From DASQFU01 sp035632955 (GTDB lineage: Bacteria > Eisenbacteria > RBG-16-71-46), in the NCBI GenBank assembly GCA_035632955.1, contig DASQFU010000242.1, forward strand, positions 1 to 47,277: 47,277 nt of DNA, read 5' to 3'. Made by a program: the position numbers and the translations under genes. Shown here in pieces: positions 16,901 to 24,171 of the stretch; position 1 is the stretch's first letter; every line of letters begins with the position of its first letter. The notes under the pieces were generated by a model. It did not search any database. It saw nothing but the letters and a program-made list of their open reading frames with translations, and was not told the DNA's origin.

Positions 16901-19685
16901 GACGGTCGCGGGCCGGACGCGTCCCGGCCATCGCGTCACCGTCAATGGCGACACGCTCGCGGTCGCCGCCGACGGATCGTTCACCGGCCAGATTCAGATC
17001 CCGGAAGGCAAGAGCCGGCTGCTCGCGCGCGTCGAGGATCCGCGCGGCACCTTCGGGATCGTCGAGCGTGAGCTCGACGTGCATTCGAAGCGTTTGTTCC
17101 TGGTGGCGCTCGCCGACGGCATGATCGGACGGACGCAGGGCGCGGCGTACCTGCAGGGGCGCGGCGGCGGCGAGACGTGGACCGAGGGCCGGATCGCCTA
17201 CCACCTCAAGGGCTGGATCGCCGGCCGCTATCTGGTCACGTCCGCCTTCGATACCCAGCGTCGCGATTTCGCCTCGTTGTTCCGCGACCTGGACGACGCG
17301 GGCCGCGACCGCTTGCTGGTGAATCTCGACCCCGACAAGCTCTATCCCGTCTACGGCGATTCGAGCGCGATCGCCTACGGGGCGCCCGGCGGCGGCCGCT
17401 TCTTCCTTGCGGTCGAAGGCGAAGCGCTGCGGGCCGCGGTCGGCGACTTCCCGATCGCGTTCGACGAGGTCGAGCTCGCCTCGTTCCATCGCACGCTCTA
17501 CGGAGCCCAGCTCCGCCTCGGCCGGACGGCGCACGGGGAGACGCCGGGCGGGACATCGATCGCGGCGTTCGCCGCCGAAGCGCGTCACGTCCGCGTCCGC
17601 GACGAGATCCAGGCCACGGGCGGAACGCTCTACTACCTGAGCCATACCGAGCTGATCGAGGGCAGCGTGCAGGTTTCGCTGGTGGTGCGCGATCGCGACA
17701 CCGGGCTCCCGCTCGCCCGCATTCCCCAGCAGCGCGGCATCGATTACACGGTCAAGGAGTTCGAAGGCCGCGTAATGTTTTCGCGGCCGATTCCGAGCGT
17801 CTGGGACGACGGCTCCCTGGTGGACGGCGCGGCGCTGCGCGGCCACCCGGTGACGCTGGAAGCCGACTACGAGACGCGGGGCAGTTTCGGCGAAAAGGCC
17901 GCCGCCGGCGGCCGGATCAGCCAGGCGCTCGGCCCGGTGACAGTCGGCGGCACGGTCGTCGACGACGCATCGGGCTCGGCGGCTTATCGCTTGTTCGCGG
18001 GCGACGCCAAGGTGCGGCTGGGAGCCAGCTCGTGGCTCGGCGTGGAAGCGGCGGAGAGCGAAGGCCGGTCGGGCCAGACCTTTCTCAGCGCCGACGGCGG
18101 CTTGCGCTTCGCGGCGAGCGACACCGCCGCCGCGAAGGATGGCCAGGCCTGGAAGGCCGCGGGGCACCTCGACGTCGGTTCCTGGCTCGGCCGAAGCGGC
18201 GCCGCGACGCTCGGGGGTTACTTCAAGCGCGTCGAATCGGGATTTGTTTCGGACGCGGAGCGCGGTGGCCGGGCCAGCAACCGGTTCGGCTTGCGCAGCG
18301 AGTTGGATGGCCGCAACTGGGGACGCCTGAGCGCGCGCTTCGACCGCGAGTCGCGGCCGGATCTCGGGCCAACCGACAGCGCAGCGGTCCGCGCCACCGA
18401 CCTGCTCGGCGTGCAATGGCGGCGCGATGGCGTGCGAGCCGGGACCTCGGCCGAGTTCGAGCAGCGCCTCTCGGAACGCAACTCCGCCGAAGATCAGTCG
18501 GCCCAGACCGGGGCGTTGCGGCTCTGGTGGCGACCGTTCACGCCGCTGCGCGCGACGCTCGAGCGCCAGCAGTCCTTCGGTGGCGCCGGCGTCGACCAGA
18601 CGGCTCTCGGCCTCGACTGGCGCGTGCTGCCGGTGTTGACGCTGGAAGGACGCGGGGTCGAAGGCGACGCCGGCCGCGCCGTGCGCGGCGGGGCGACGCT
18701 CTCGCTCTCCGGCCGCCAGCTCTACCTCAGGGAAGAGCACCAGCGCGTCCACGGCGGCTGGGACCGAGGCACGATCGTCGGCCTGCAGGCGCCGCTCGGA
18801 GCCATGAGCCGGGCGTACAGCGAGTACCGCTGGCAGCAGGGACCCGAGCGCGAGAGCGCGGTCTCGGTCCTCGGCCTCGAGCAGGGTTGGCGCGCCGCGA
18901 CTGGCTTCGTCCTGCGCGTCGCGGGCGAGCACGGCTCGCAAAGCGGCGCCGGGAGCGCGAGCGAGCACTCGACCCTGTCCTCGGACGTCTCCTATCGAGG
19001 CCGCCTGCCGCTCTCGGGCTCGACCCGCGGCGAGTACCGCGCGTTCGGGACCGACGGGCACGACCGCCAGCTGCTGACCGCGACCCGCCTCTCGTTCGCG
19101 CTTCGCGAAGGACTGTCGCTGCAAGGGGACTACCGATTGAGCCTGACCGACCGCCGCGATTTCGGCACGACGCCGGCTCGCTTCGAAGAGAGCAGCATCG
19201 GCCTCTCCTACCGGCCGCCGCGCCCCGGTCTCGTCGAGGGTCTGGCGCGCTGGACCCGGCTCGCGGACCGCCGCGACGGCGGCGCCGGCGACACGCTCAC
19301 GACCGAGAGTCTGCTCGGCGTCGCGGCGCTCGAGGCGACCGTGCGACCGCTCGCCTGGATGGAATGGACCGGGAAGGGTGCCGCGCGCGTCATGCGTGAC
19401 GCCCGCGGCACGAGCCCTTCGGTCGCCGCGCACAGCGCGCTGTGGGCGAGCCGCGTCGACCTGATGATGCGTTCGCACCTGCGCCTCGGCCTCGAGTACC
19501 GGCTGCTCTCGCAACGCGAGGTCGGGGATCGGCTCGGCGGCTGGCTGCAGGAGCTGTCGTGGGACCCGGCCACGCATCTCAGGCTCGGGGTCGGCTACAA
19601 CTTCTCCCGCTTGACGGGCAACCCTCTCGATCGTGACGCCGAGGATGCGCATGGCTGGTTCCTCCGTGCCCAGAGCCGTTACTAA
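7914..19685 (+). CDS. Giant outer-membrane protein: Calx-beta-like repeats, OmpA domain and C-terminal beta-barrel
   Basis: The 3,923-residue product begins with a Sec signal (MRRTIGWGFACAPLLLF, cleavage near PARA-A at 25/26). Domains by approximate residue: SdrD/Cna-B-like fold 27-110; parallel beta-helix 320-550 (NVTVRGFAIHG, GTLIENNLLG); 14 tandem repeats of about 113 residues 694-2275; DUF11-like 2278-2416; a second Cna-B-like fold (GRVFEDVDRDGRQG) 2422-2516; an OmpA/MotB peptidoglycan-binding domain 2675-2786 (VVEGHTDSVGS, LSQERAEAV-like helix, ELNRRIEI); Ig-like folds 2890-3056; a conserved segment (DKLYPVYGDSS) 3058-3316; and an amphipathic barrel to the terminal Tyr. The start at 7914 is the only one next to the signal peptide. 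It is probably a surface or adhesion protein tied to the cell wall; ligand unknown. Confidence 0.88.
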   Translation: MRRTIGWGFACAPLLLFCNVDPARAANISGTVFEDLNYGGGAGRSMAASAGVVRSGARVELYGSGGAFSSFATTNGSGVYTFTGLGAGTYFVRVVNGSVSSSRSGYVAGTHLPVQTFRTSASSGAAVAVTDFVGGTDPSVTDPGDGAAGTTMNTVTFVFTAGLSGTAQSVTRVVLGAPDIGQVDFGFNFNTIVNTNPTGQGSLRQFLTNAGGLSNAGLAIAGQPAATDVSIFMISDGLAHPGLRAGLPNLLDGSGVAVITPATALPAVADASTSLDGTTQTANVGNTNPLVFGAGATVGVAAVALPQVAGPEVAIRDVGALTNGIEIAASNVTVRGFAIHGFGNSSGEAGILVGDNFVGTLIENNLLGTTASSFTDPGAGLRNLAGLFSNGGDSGTIRNNLIGFSGVTGIYFSSGSTNWSVYGNEIRDIGTTSSDGDGVTISGASANDVRENLIVGSSSQAIVVTAAGASGNSFTNNTVTGNGVGTPTTLVQSPGATMRSGAASTTLDRNVIRANYGAGVQINNGAIGTRLTGNSIDDNGTIVARTGAGPTGQIGIDLNAAADNQNLGTAPFFTLNDAGDLDVGGNDLQNFPTLSSARRNATQITIQGTLNSAPSTTYRIEFFASATADPSGYGEGERYLGFTNVTTDVGGDATINTTLAAIVAAGEAVTATATDPANNTSEFAANATASDLPGITLSRTSGLVTTEAGGTDTFTVVLTSPPTANVTIPLSSNDLSEGTVSPASVTFTPANWATPRIVTATGVNDDIDDGNVVFSVVTASANSTDADYNSINPPNVSVTNQDDDTAGITVIPTSGLITTEVGGTATFTIVLNSEPTANVTIGLSSSDLTEGTVAPPSVTFTNGNWSTAQTVTITGVDDLVADGNIVYSIVTAAATSGDGGYNGRNAADVGVTNQDNDVVGVTVSPTAGLVTTEAGGQATFTIVLTSEPTADVTIGLSSSDLTEGTVAPASVTFTNGNWSTAQTVTITGVNDAVDDGDIAYSILTAAATSADAGYNGFDPADAGVTNQDDDAVGITVIPTAGLVTTEAGGQATFTIVLNSQPTANVTIGLSSSDLTEGTVAPASVTFTNGDWSTAQTVTITGVNDAIDDGDIAYSILTAAAASADAGYNGLDAVDVAVTNQDNDAVGITVNPTAGLVTTEAGGQATFTVVLTSQPTADVTVGLSSTDLTEGTVAPASVTFTNGNWSTAQTVTVTGVDDLVADGDIAYSIVTAAATSADAGYNGINPADVAVTNQDNDVVGVTVNPTAGLVTTEAGGQATFTVVLTSQPSADVTIGLSSSDLTEGTVTPASVTFNNGNWSIAQTVTITGVDDAVADGNIVYSIVTAPATSADAGYNGFNPPDAGVTNQDDDNAGVTVTPVAGLTTTEALGQATFTIVLNSQPTADVTIGLSSSDLTEGTVAPASVTFNTGNWSVAQTVTVTGVDDPAADGNIAYSIVTAAATSADAGYNGLDATDVAVTNQDNDVVGIAVNPTAGLVTTEALGQATFTVVLVTQPTANVTIGLSSSDLTEGTVAPASVTFTNGDWSTAQTVTVTGVNDDLDDGDILYSILTAAATSADAGYNGLDAANVGVTNQDDDTAGITVTPTAGLVTTEGLGQATFTVVLTSEPTANVTIGLSSSDLTEGTVAPASVTFTNSDWSTAQTVTITGVNDALDDGDILYSIITAAATSTDPGYNGRASADVGVTNQDDDAVGITVVPTAGLVTTEALGQATFTIVLNSQPTANVTIGLSSSDLTEGTVAPPSVTFTSGDWSTAQTVTVTGVNDDLDDGNILYSILTAAATSADAGYNGLDAADVGVTNQDDDTAGITVTPTAGLVTTEAGGTAGFTVVLSSQPTANVTIGFSSSDLTEGTVAPASLTFTLGDWATPQPVTITGVDDLVADGSVAYTIVTAAATSPDPSYNGFDPADVTVSNTDDDAVAVTVTPTTGLVTTEAGDTATFTVVLGSQPTADVTIGISSSDVGEGTASPASLTFTTGDWASAQTVTITGVNDAIADGAVAYSIVTAAAASADPGYNGFDPADVAVSNTDDDAVGITVNPTAGLVTSEAGDTATFTVVLRSQPTADVTIGLASSDLSEGTIAVASLTFTTLDWAAPQTVTVTGVDDAIADGTITYTIITAAAASADPGYNGLDPADVAASNTDDDVVAIIVNPSAGLVTTEAGGQATFTVVLGTQPAADVTIGLSCTDLSEGTIARASLTFTSGDWATPQTVTVTGADDGFVDGSIAYSIITAAAASADPDYNGLAAADVAVSNTDDDTGFALQLELSTERDRVEIGQPVSYLLVIRNLTATNLSGVSILNQPPSGFGYLEGSAARDGRGIPDPLAAAPQEFVIDTLGAFVDLDGDGRAGPGESGYATLRWQLVPGAGAAQGDHIDAAVAVQGCATCVISNRAEAKVRVEPNALFANGTVLGRVFEDVDRDGRQGHDERGVPGARVALDDGTSVLTDAEGRFHLPNLEAGPRAFKLDLAQLGLPATPTTDAGTVVNVSPGLLASVRFGVSFSRDTVDVGRPPVEGLAIVTEEFERAVDVTGNALMTALIVNGRAISVRSADARLAGEGATEILRLAGDRLETPAAFQTEVHGAGIPKRWRLEISQADSGVGKAFEGSGVPPSRLEWNGSLSVGQLQGGQIYGYRLSVEYADGSVVEGPRRVFGVNRRTSIAMTMTGDAFVSGRSDLSPAAHRALAQLAKTLRRSPGELVVVEGHTDSVGSAADNLRLSQERAEAAVRFLVQHERIPSRRLVARGYGEDRPVASSATTEGRELNRRIEINGQQSEIRRARLYDVYRGQASARVGALEVAVDSSGRFACRAPAASETLDVTLTDRQGRISVARVRLPALEILAPKGEVRLPFGESLEGVGIEPRAAFESSEPLANVGGEVVEQTVARVRLRGRTNAGNRVEVDGAPVAVEPDGSFTADLALHIGENTFGVVARNPTGVLRVANVVVRALDRDPEGQPLVVVESVPEMTLFLPPKGAVLGNTSLTVAGRTRPGHRVTVNGDTLAVAADGSFTGQIQIPEGKSRLLARVEDPRGTFGIVERELDVHSKRLFLVALADGMIGRTQGAAYLQGRGGGETWTEGRIAYHLKGWIAGRYLVTSAFDTQRRDFASLFRDLDDAGRDRLLVNLDPDKLYPVYGDSSAIAYGAPGGGRFFLAVEGEALRAAVGDFPIAFDEVELASFHRTLYGAQLRLGRTAHGETPGGTSIAAFAAEARHVRVRDEIQATGGTLYYLSHTELIEGSVQVSLVVRDRDTGLPLARIPQQRGIDYTVKEFEGRVMFSRPIPSVWDDGSLVDGAALRGHPVTLEADYETRGSFGEKAAAGGRISQALGPVTVGGTVVDDASGSAAYRLFAGDAKVRLGASSWLGVEAAESEGRSGQTFLSADGGLRFAASDTAAAKDGQAWKAAGHLDVGSWLGRSGAATLGGYFKRVESGFVSDAERGGRASNRFGLRSELDGRNWGRLSARFDRESRPDLGPTDSAAVRATDLLGVQWRRDGVRAGTSAEFEQRLSERNSAEDQSAQTGALRLWWRPFTPLRATLERQQSFGGAGVDQTALGLDWRVLPVLTLEGRGVEGDAGRAVRGGATLSLSGRQLYLREEHQRVHGGWDRGTIVGLQAPLGAMSRAYSEYRWQQGPERESAVSVLGLEQGWRAATGFVLRVAGEHGSQSGAGSASEHSTLSSDVSYRGRLPLSGSTRGEYRAFGTDGHDRQLLTATRLSFALREGLSLQGDYRLSLTDRRDFGTTPARFEESSIGLSYRPPRPGLVEGLARWTRLADRRDGGAGDTLTTESLLGVAALEATVRPLAWMEWTGKGAARVMRDARGTSPSVAAHSALWASRVDLMMRSHLRLGLEYRLLSQREVGDRLGGWLQELSWDPATHLRLGVGYNFSRLTGNPLDRDAEDAHGWFLRAQSRY
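9993..14739 (+). repeat. 14 tandem Calx-beta-like repeats, period about 339 bp
   Basis: Fourteen copies of a unit of about 113 residues lie in frame. Each carries a GLVTTEAGG start, an ATFTVVL strand, a DVTIGLSSSDLTEGTV strand, a TAQTVTITGVND strand, an acidic DDGDI turn, and a NQDDD or NTDDD linker that could bind calcium. The central copies are nearly identical in DNA; copies 12-14 diverge (linker NTDDD instead of NQDDD), as does the first. This is internal coding repetition, not a CRISPR or mobile element. Confidence 0.9.
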
Positions 19686-20967
19686 CGCCGGCGTGAGGGC
19701 GCCGACGGCTCCGGCGCGCCGCCTCGCGGCGGTCGCGCTCGAGCTGCTGCTGGCCGTCGCCCTGGCGCTCGGCTGCTTCTCCTGCTTCCTCGTGCTGCTC
19801 GACGTGGCGTTTCCGAAGGGACAGACGCTGCATGCCCTGCTCGCCGATCGCGTCGAGACGTGGCCGCGGCAGCCCGACCGTGTCGAGGTCGCGCCCGTCG
19901 TGAAGAGCGTCGCCTCGCTCTCGGTCCTGCGCCGCTCGGTTCGCAGCCGCCCCGCCGGGGCGATCACGTGGAGCTCCGCCGCGAGTGGGCTCGCGCTGCA
20001 CGACGGAGACGGAGTCCAGACCGGGACCGAAGGCCGTGCACAGCTCTCGTTCGGGGAGGCGCTGCGGATCGAGCTCGAGCGCAACTCGCTGGTCGTCGTC
20101 AGCGATCCGCAGGAAGGCGCGACCGCCACCGGGACGTCCGCCCAGCGGTCGCGCGGCGTCATCATGGCCGAGGGCGAGCTGTGGGCCCGGCTGCGCTCGG
20201 GGACTCAGGAGCCGCTCGCGATCACGCTGCCGAGCGCGACCGCGGCGCTCGGCGGCGGCGCCGGGAGATCGGCGACCGAGATGCAGGTGACGGTGCGCCG
20301 CGACGGCCGCTCGACGCTCGCCGTGCACGAGGGGCAAATCGCCCTTCAGGGGAGCGGCCCGGCGCTGGATTTCGGGCCAGGTCAATACGTCCGCGTCGCC
20401 AGTGACGGGACGGTGTCGGCGCCGATGCCGCTGCCGAGCGCGCCCGCCGTCGACGATCCCGGCCCCGGCGCCGCGTTCGGTTACCTCGACCTGCCGCCGC
20501 GCATTCCGTTCCGGTGGCGGACCATCGAGGGGGCCGCGCAGTACCGGCTGCGCGCCGCGCGCGACCCGGAGTTCCAAGACGTCGTGCTCGACGAGACCGT
20601 CGCGCAGCCCTCGCTCACGTGGGGCCGCATGGAGCCGGGCACCTACTACTGGCGGGTCACGGCGATCGTCGACAACATCGACGGCATGCCGTCACCGGCC
20701 CGCTCGCTGGTCGTCTCGCGCGATCACGGCCAGCTGCAACTCAAGGTCGCGACGCCCAAGGTCGCGAACCTACGTTGTGTCGTCCGTGGCCGCGCCACGA
20801 AGCGGGCGAACATTTTCGTCGTCGGTCGCCGCGTGGACATGCAGCGCGACGGCACGTTCGAAACCGAAGTCGAGCTCGAGCCGGGCGCCAACGTGCTGCT
20901 CGTGGAAGCGGTCGATGCCGCGGGCCACAGCACGTACTGGAGCCAGGTCGTTCACGGGAAACCCTGA
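19651..20967 (+). CDS. FecR-domain membrane-anchored protein
   Basis: The 438-residue protein has one hydrophobic segment at 26-50 (AAVALELLLAVALALG) and a long exported part. Residues about 105-235 form a FecR-type beta-domain (GDGVQTGTEGRAQLSF, IMAEGELWARL, VHEGQIAL). A fibronectin-III-like section follows (FRWRTIEGAAQYRLRAARD, GTYYWRVTAI), then a C-terminal Ig-like domain (VELEPGANVLLVEAVDAAG) resembling those in the upstream giant protein. The ATG at 19651 has GAGG 6 bases before it, giving a 35-base overlap with the giant gene and implying translational coupling. FecR domains often sense or anchor to envelope components; here it likely assists the giant protein or relays its state. Confidence 0.8.
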   Translation: MAGSSVPRAVTNAGVRAPTAPARRLAAVALELLLAVALALGCFSCFLVLLDVAFPKGQTLHALLADRVETWPRQPDRVEVAPVVKSVASLSVLRRSVRSRPAGAITWSSAASGLALHDGDGVQTGTEGRAQLSFGEALRIELERNSLVVVSDPQEGATATGTSAQRSRGVIMAEGELWARLRSGTQEPLAITLPSATAALGGGAGRSATEMQVTVRRDGRSTLAVHEGQIALQGSGPALDFGPGQYVRVASDGTVSAPMPLPSAPAVDDPGPGAAFGYLDLPPRIPFRWRTIEGAAQYRLRAARDPEFQDVVLDETVAQPSLTWGRMEPGTYYWRVTAIVDNIDGMPSPARSLVVSRDHGQLQLKVATPKVANLRCVVRGRATKRANIFVVGRRVDMQRDGTFETEVELEPGANVLLVEAVDAAGHSTYWSQVVHGKP

Positions 20968-20984
20968 CCGTCGGAGTCCACGCC

Positions 20985-22826
20985 ATGCGCCGGCGACTGC
21001 ACATTTCGTTCCGATTCAAGATTCTGATCACCTTCCTGTTGCTGGTGACCGTGGCCGTGAGCGTCATCACGTTCACGATGGCCAAGATGTTCCACGCCGA
21101 CAAGACCGCGTACGTTTCGGATCTGGTCTCGGTCGTTGCCGTGCACGCCGCCGAGCAGGCCGATGCCGCGCTCGAGGCGTCGCGGGAGCGGCTGCTGGTG
21201 CTCGGACGCCTGATCGACGACCCGAACGTTCCGGCCGAGCGCCGGACCGTGATGATGGAGGAGATGTTCGCCGGCATGCGCGGGTTCGTCGCGGTGCAGG
21301 TGATCGAAGGCGGACAGGAAACCGCGCTGCTGCTGGAGCGCGAAACGCTCGCGCGCGCCCAGCTCGACCCCGAGATCTTCCGCGCGACGCTCGCGCGCGG
21401 CGCGGGAACGCTGGCTACGCGCGTCAGCGACGCCGGGAGCGTGATCAACTCGACCCAATCGCCCGAGCTACCGACGGTGACGGTGGCGGTCAACTGCCCG
21501 CGATCCGCCGGCAGTCCGTCGCTCGTCGTCGCCGGTGTCCTGGACGTCGGACAGGTGCTCGCGCTGGGCCGGAGCTCGCGCGCGTTCGAAGTGTTCCTGA
21601 CCGACGCCAGCGGCCGGCTGGTGGTGCACCCGGACGCCCGCCGCGTCGTCGCCGGCGAGCGGTTGAGCAGCGTTCCCAAGCTCCCTCCCGGCAGCCAGGC
21701 CGAGGTCCGCGAGTACACGAGCGGCGGGACCGAGATGATCGGCGGCTTCGCCCGGGTTCGGATCGGCGACTTGCGCGCCGGCGCGCAGATCCCGAAGTCG
21801 GCGGCGTATTTCGCGTCACGCCGGCTGTTGACGAATCTCGTGTTGGTCGCGCTCGGCCTGCTGTTGATTGCCGCGGTCGCGAGCATTCTCTGGTCGGCCC
21901 GCGTGACGCGGTCGCTCGCGCATCTGGACGACGCCGCACGCGCGATCGGGCGCGGTCTGTTCAACGTGCACGTAGCGGTGCGCAGCCGCGACGAGATGGG
22001 CCAGCTCGCCGAATCGTTCAACCAGATGGCGAACGAGCTCAACGCACGCGATCAGGCGCTCAAGCAGGCCCAAGGCCAGCTCATCCATTCCGAGAAGATG
22101 GCGGCGTTCGGACAGCTCGGCGCGGGGATCGCGCACGAGATCAAGAACCCGCTGGCCGGCATTCAGGGGATCGTCCAGCTCACGGCGCGATCACTACCCG
22201 CCGACGACGCTCTGCTCGTGCCGCTGCGCACGATCGAGAAGGAAACCAAGCGCTGCCGGGGAATCGTCGACAGCTTGCTCAAGTTCGCGCGCCAGGAGAA
22301 GCTGCAGCTCGAGCCCACGGCGCTGGCCGACGTGGTCCGGGACACGGATATCATCATGCGCCACGAGATGAACCTCCGTGGCGTCACTCTGAACACCTCC
22401 GTGCCAGCGGACCTGCCGCAGGTCCAGGGAAGCGCGAATCAGCTCCAGCAGGTGTTGATGAACCTGTTGCTCAACGCCGAGCAGGCGATGGAGGCGCGCG
22501 GGGAGGGCAAGGTCGAGGTCACGGCGATTGCGTCCCCTGACGGCTTCGTCGAGCTGCGCGTCGCCGACGACGGACCCGGCATGCCGCAACACGTTCAGGC
22601 CCGCATCTTCGAGCCGTTCTTCACCACCAAGCCAACCGGCAAGGGCACGGGACTCGGTCTCTCGGTCACGTTCGGGATCGTGCGGGACCACGGCGGCACG
22701 ATTCGCGTCGAGAGCACGGAAGGTCGCGGCACGACGTTCTTCCTGCGCCTGCCGGTCGCGAAACAAACCTCAGCCCCGGCGTCATCCTCGGGGCCGGCGG
22801 CAGCACCGGAAGCGCGCGCGGCTTGA
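20985..22826 (+). CDS. Membrane histidine kinase with periplasmic sensor and HAMP domain
   Basis: The 613-residue product has a first transmembrane segment at 12-33, a periplasmic sensor (34-280, including a Cache/PAS-like SSRAFEVFLTDASGRLVVHP), a second at 281-303 and a HAMP linker 304-357. HisKA follows with phospho-histidine in GAGIAHEIKNPLAGIQG (His384), then a HATPase with NLLLNAEQAM, DDGPGMP and GTGLGLSVTFGIV. It sits 17 bases after the FecR gene, so giant protein, FecR protein and kinase form one operon. No cognate response regulator with a DNA-binding domain is encoded in the window; possible phospho-partners are the receiver domains of the two flanking REC-kinases. Confidence 0.93.
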   Translation: MRRRLHISFRFKILITFLLLVTVAVSVITFTMAKMFHADKTAYVSDLVSVVAVHAAEQADAALEASRERLLVLGRLIDDPNVPAERRTVMMEEMFAGMRGFVAVQVIEGGQETALLLERETLARAQLDPEIFRATLARGAGTLATRVSDAGSVINSTQSPELPTVTVAVNCPRSAGSPSLVVAGVLDVGQVLALGRSSRAFEVFLTDASGRLVVHPDARRVVAGERLSSVPKLPPGSQAEVREYTSGGTEMIGGFARVRIGDLRAGAQIPKSAAYFASRRLLTNLVLVALGLLLIAAVASILWSARVTRSLAHLDDAARAIGRGLFNVHVAVRSRDEMGQLAESFNQMANELNARDQALKQAQGQLIHSEKMAAFGQLGAGIAHEIKNPLAGIQGIVQLTARSLPADDALLVPLRTIEKETKRCRGIVDSLLKFARQEKLQLEPTALADVVRDTDIIMRHEMNLRGVTLNTSVPADLPQVQGSANQLQQVLMNLLLNAEQAMEARGEGKVEVTAIASPDGFVELRVADDGPGMPQHVQARIFEPFFTTKPTGKGTGLGLSVTFGIVRDHGGTIRVESTEGRGTTFFLRLPVAKQTSAPASSSGPAAAPEARAA

Positions 22827-22894
22827 GCGCGAGAGTCGTGTTCGAACGATAAGGTCTGGAGATCCAGAGCGTCACCGGCGGAGCCGGCGTCCGC

Positions 22895-23974
22895 TCAGGC
22901 GGCTGCGCTTTGGGGCTCGGTGGTGGGCAGCTCGATCCGGAAGGTGGCTCCCGGCCCGAGGTTGGAATCGAGAGAGAGCGCGCCCCCGTGGAGGTCCACG
23001 ATCGAGCGGGCGGCGGCCAGGCTCAGGCCGCTCCCCTTGCTGTGGTGATTGATGTCGGCGACCACGAAATCGCCGAAGATCTTCGGCAGCACGTCGGCGG
23101 CGACGCCCGGCCCCCGGTCCGAGATCGACACGCTGGCGCGGCCATCGGCGTTCGCGGTCCTCACCGTGACGGTCTCACCGGCCGGGCTGAAGCGGATCGC
23201 GTTGTCGAGCAGCGCATCGAGCGCCCAACCCAAGTGCGCCTCGTCTGCTTCCACCGGCGGAGGATGGCCGCTTTCGCGCTCGAGCCGCACGCCGGCCTTT
23301 TCGGCGCGCGATCGCATTCGCTCCAACGCACTCCCCGCGAGTCGGTCGAGATCGAGTGCGGCGAGCGAAATCTCGACCGATCCGGATCGCAGTTGCGCCA
23401 GGTACAGACCCTTCTCGATCAATGCGAGCAGGCGGCTACCGCCCCGTTCCACGATCATCAGCATGCGACGTTGCTCGTCCGTCAGATTTTTGCTCTCGAG
23501 AATCAGGGGCAACGGGCCGAGGATGGCGGCGAGTGGCGTCCGGGTCTCATGCGAGAGCAGGCTCAGGACTTCGGTCTTCAGCCGGTCCACTTCTTCGACG
23601 GACCTCAGGCGCGTGTAAACCCGCACCTTCGCCAGCAGCTCGTAGGGGTCGAACGGCTTGATCATGTAGTCGTCCGCTCCCACGTCGTAGCCCTGAAGAC
23701 GCTCGGAGGCCAGCGCCTTGGCGGAGATGAGGAGGATCTTCGTACCCCGAAGCTCCGGACTGCTGCGCATGCGGCGGCAGGTTTCGTATCCGTCGATCCC
23801 CGGCATCATGATGTCGAGCAGCACGACGTCCGGTCGCAGCCGTCGCGCAACCGTCAGCGCTTCCACGCCCGAGTCGACTGTCGTCAGCTCGAACTCGGAG
23901 CCGAGCGCCTTGCGCAGGATACCGAGGTTCTGCGGGTTGTCGTCCACGCCGAGCACCCGGCTGGGCTTCGACAT
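22895..23974 (-). CDS. REC-histidine kinase (receiver at N terminus)
   Basis: The 359-residue soluble protein begins with a receiver (VDDNPQN, Asp54 in LLDIMMPGIDGYE, Lys106 in MIKPFDPYE) and then has a short HisKA with His142 in LSLLSHETRTPLAAI. The HATPase domain carries LLDNAIRFSP, DRGPGV and GSGLSLAAARSIV. There is no sensor or membrane region, so its input is presumably phosphotransfer to the receiver. It is convergent with the membrane kinase; their stop codons are 68 bases apart. Confidence 0.92.
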   Translation of the reverse strand: MSKPSRVLGVDDNPQNLGILRKALGSEFELTTVDSGVEALTVARRLRPDVVLLDIMMPGIDGYETCRRMRSSPELRGTKILLISAKALASERLQGYDVGADDYMIKPFDPYELLAKVRVYTRLRSVEEVDRLKTEVLSLLSHETRTPLAAILGPLPLILESKNLTDEQRRMLMIVERGGSRLLALIEKGLYLAQLRSGSVEISLAALDLDRLAGSALERMRSRAEKAGVRLERESGHPPPVEADEAHLGWALDALLDNAIRFSPAGETVTVRTANADGRASVSISDRGPGVAADVLPKIFGDFVVADINHHSKGSGLSLAAARSIVDLHGGALSLDSNLGPGATFRIELPTTEPQSAAA

Positions 23975-23996
23975 GAGGGATCCTCGCGGGTGGATG

Positions 23997-24017
23997 TGAC
24001 GCGGCCCCCCGGCGTCA
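23997..24017 (-). promoter_or_regulatory. Inverted repeat upstream of the REC-kinase
   Basis: TGACGC and GCGTCA are separated by 9 bases, 22 bases upstream of the kinase start on the minus strand. It could be an operator. The rest of the 197-base gap (23975-24171) holds nothing I recognise. Confidence 0.3.
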
Positions 24018-24171
24018 TCGCTAGAGGGCGGCCGACCTTGGGGTTATCGGCAGGATTCTCAGCGACTTGATCCAACGGGTTGGGTTCGAACGTACAGAAG
24101 ACTGCGGGCAGGGATTCCGGGTCGGAGGTGCAACTCATTGGGAGAGTCGCACGGCGGCGAGGATCGAGTTC

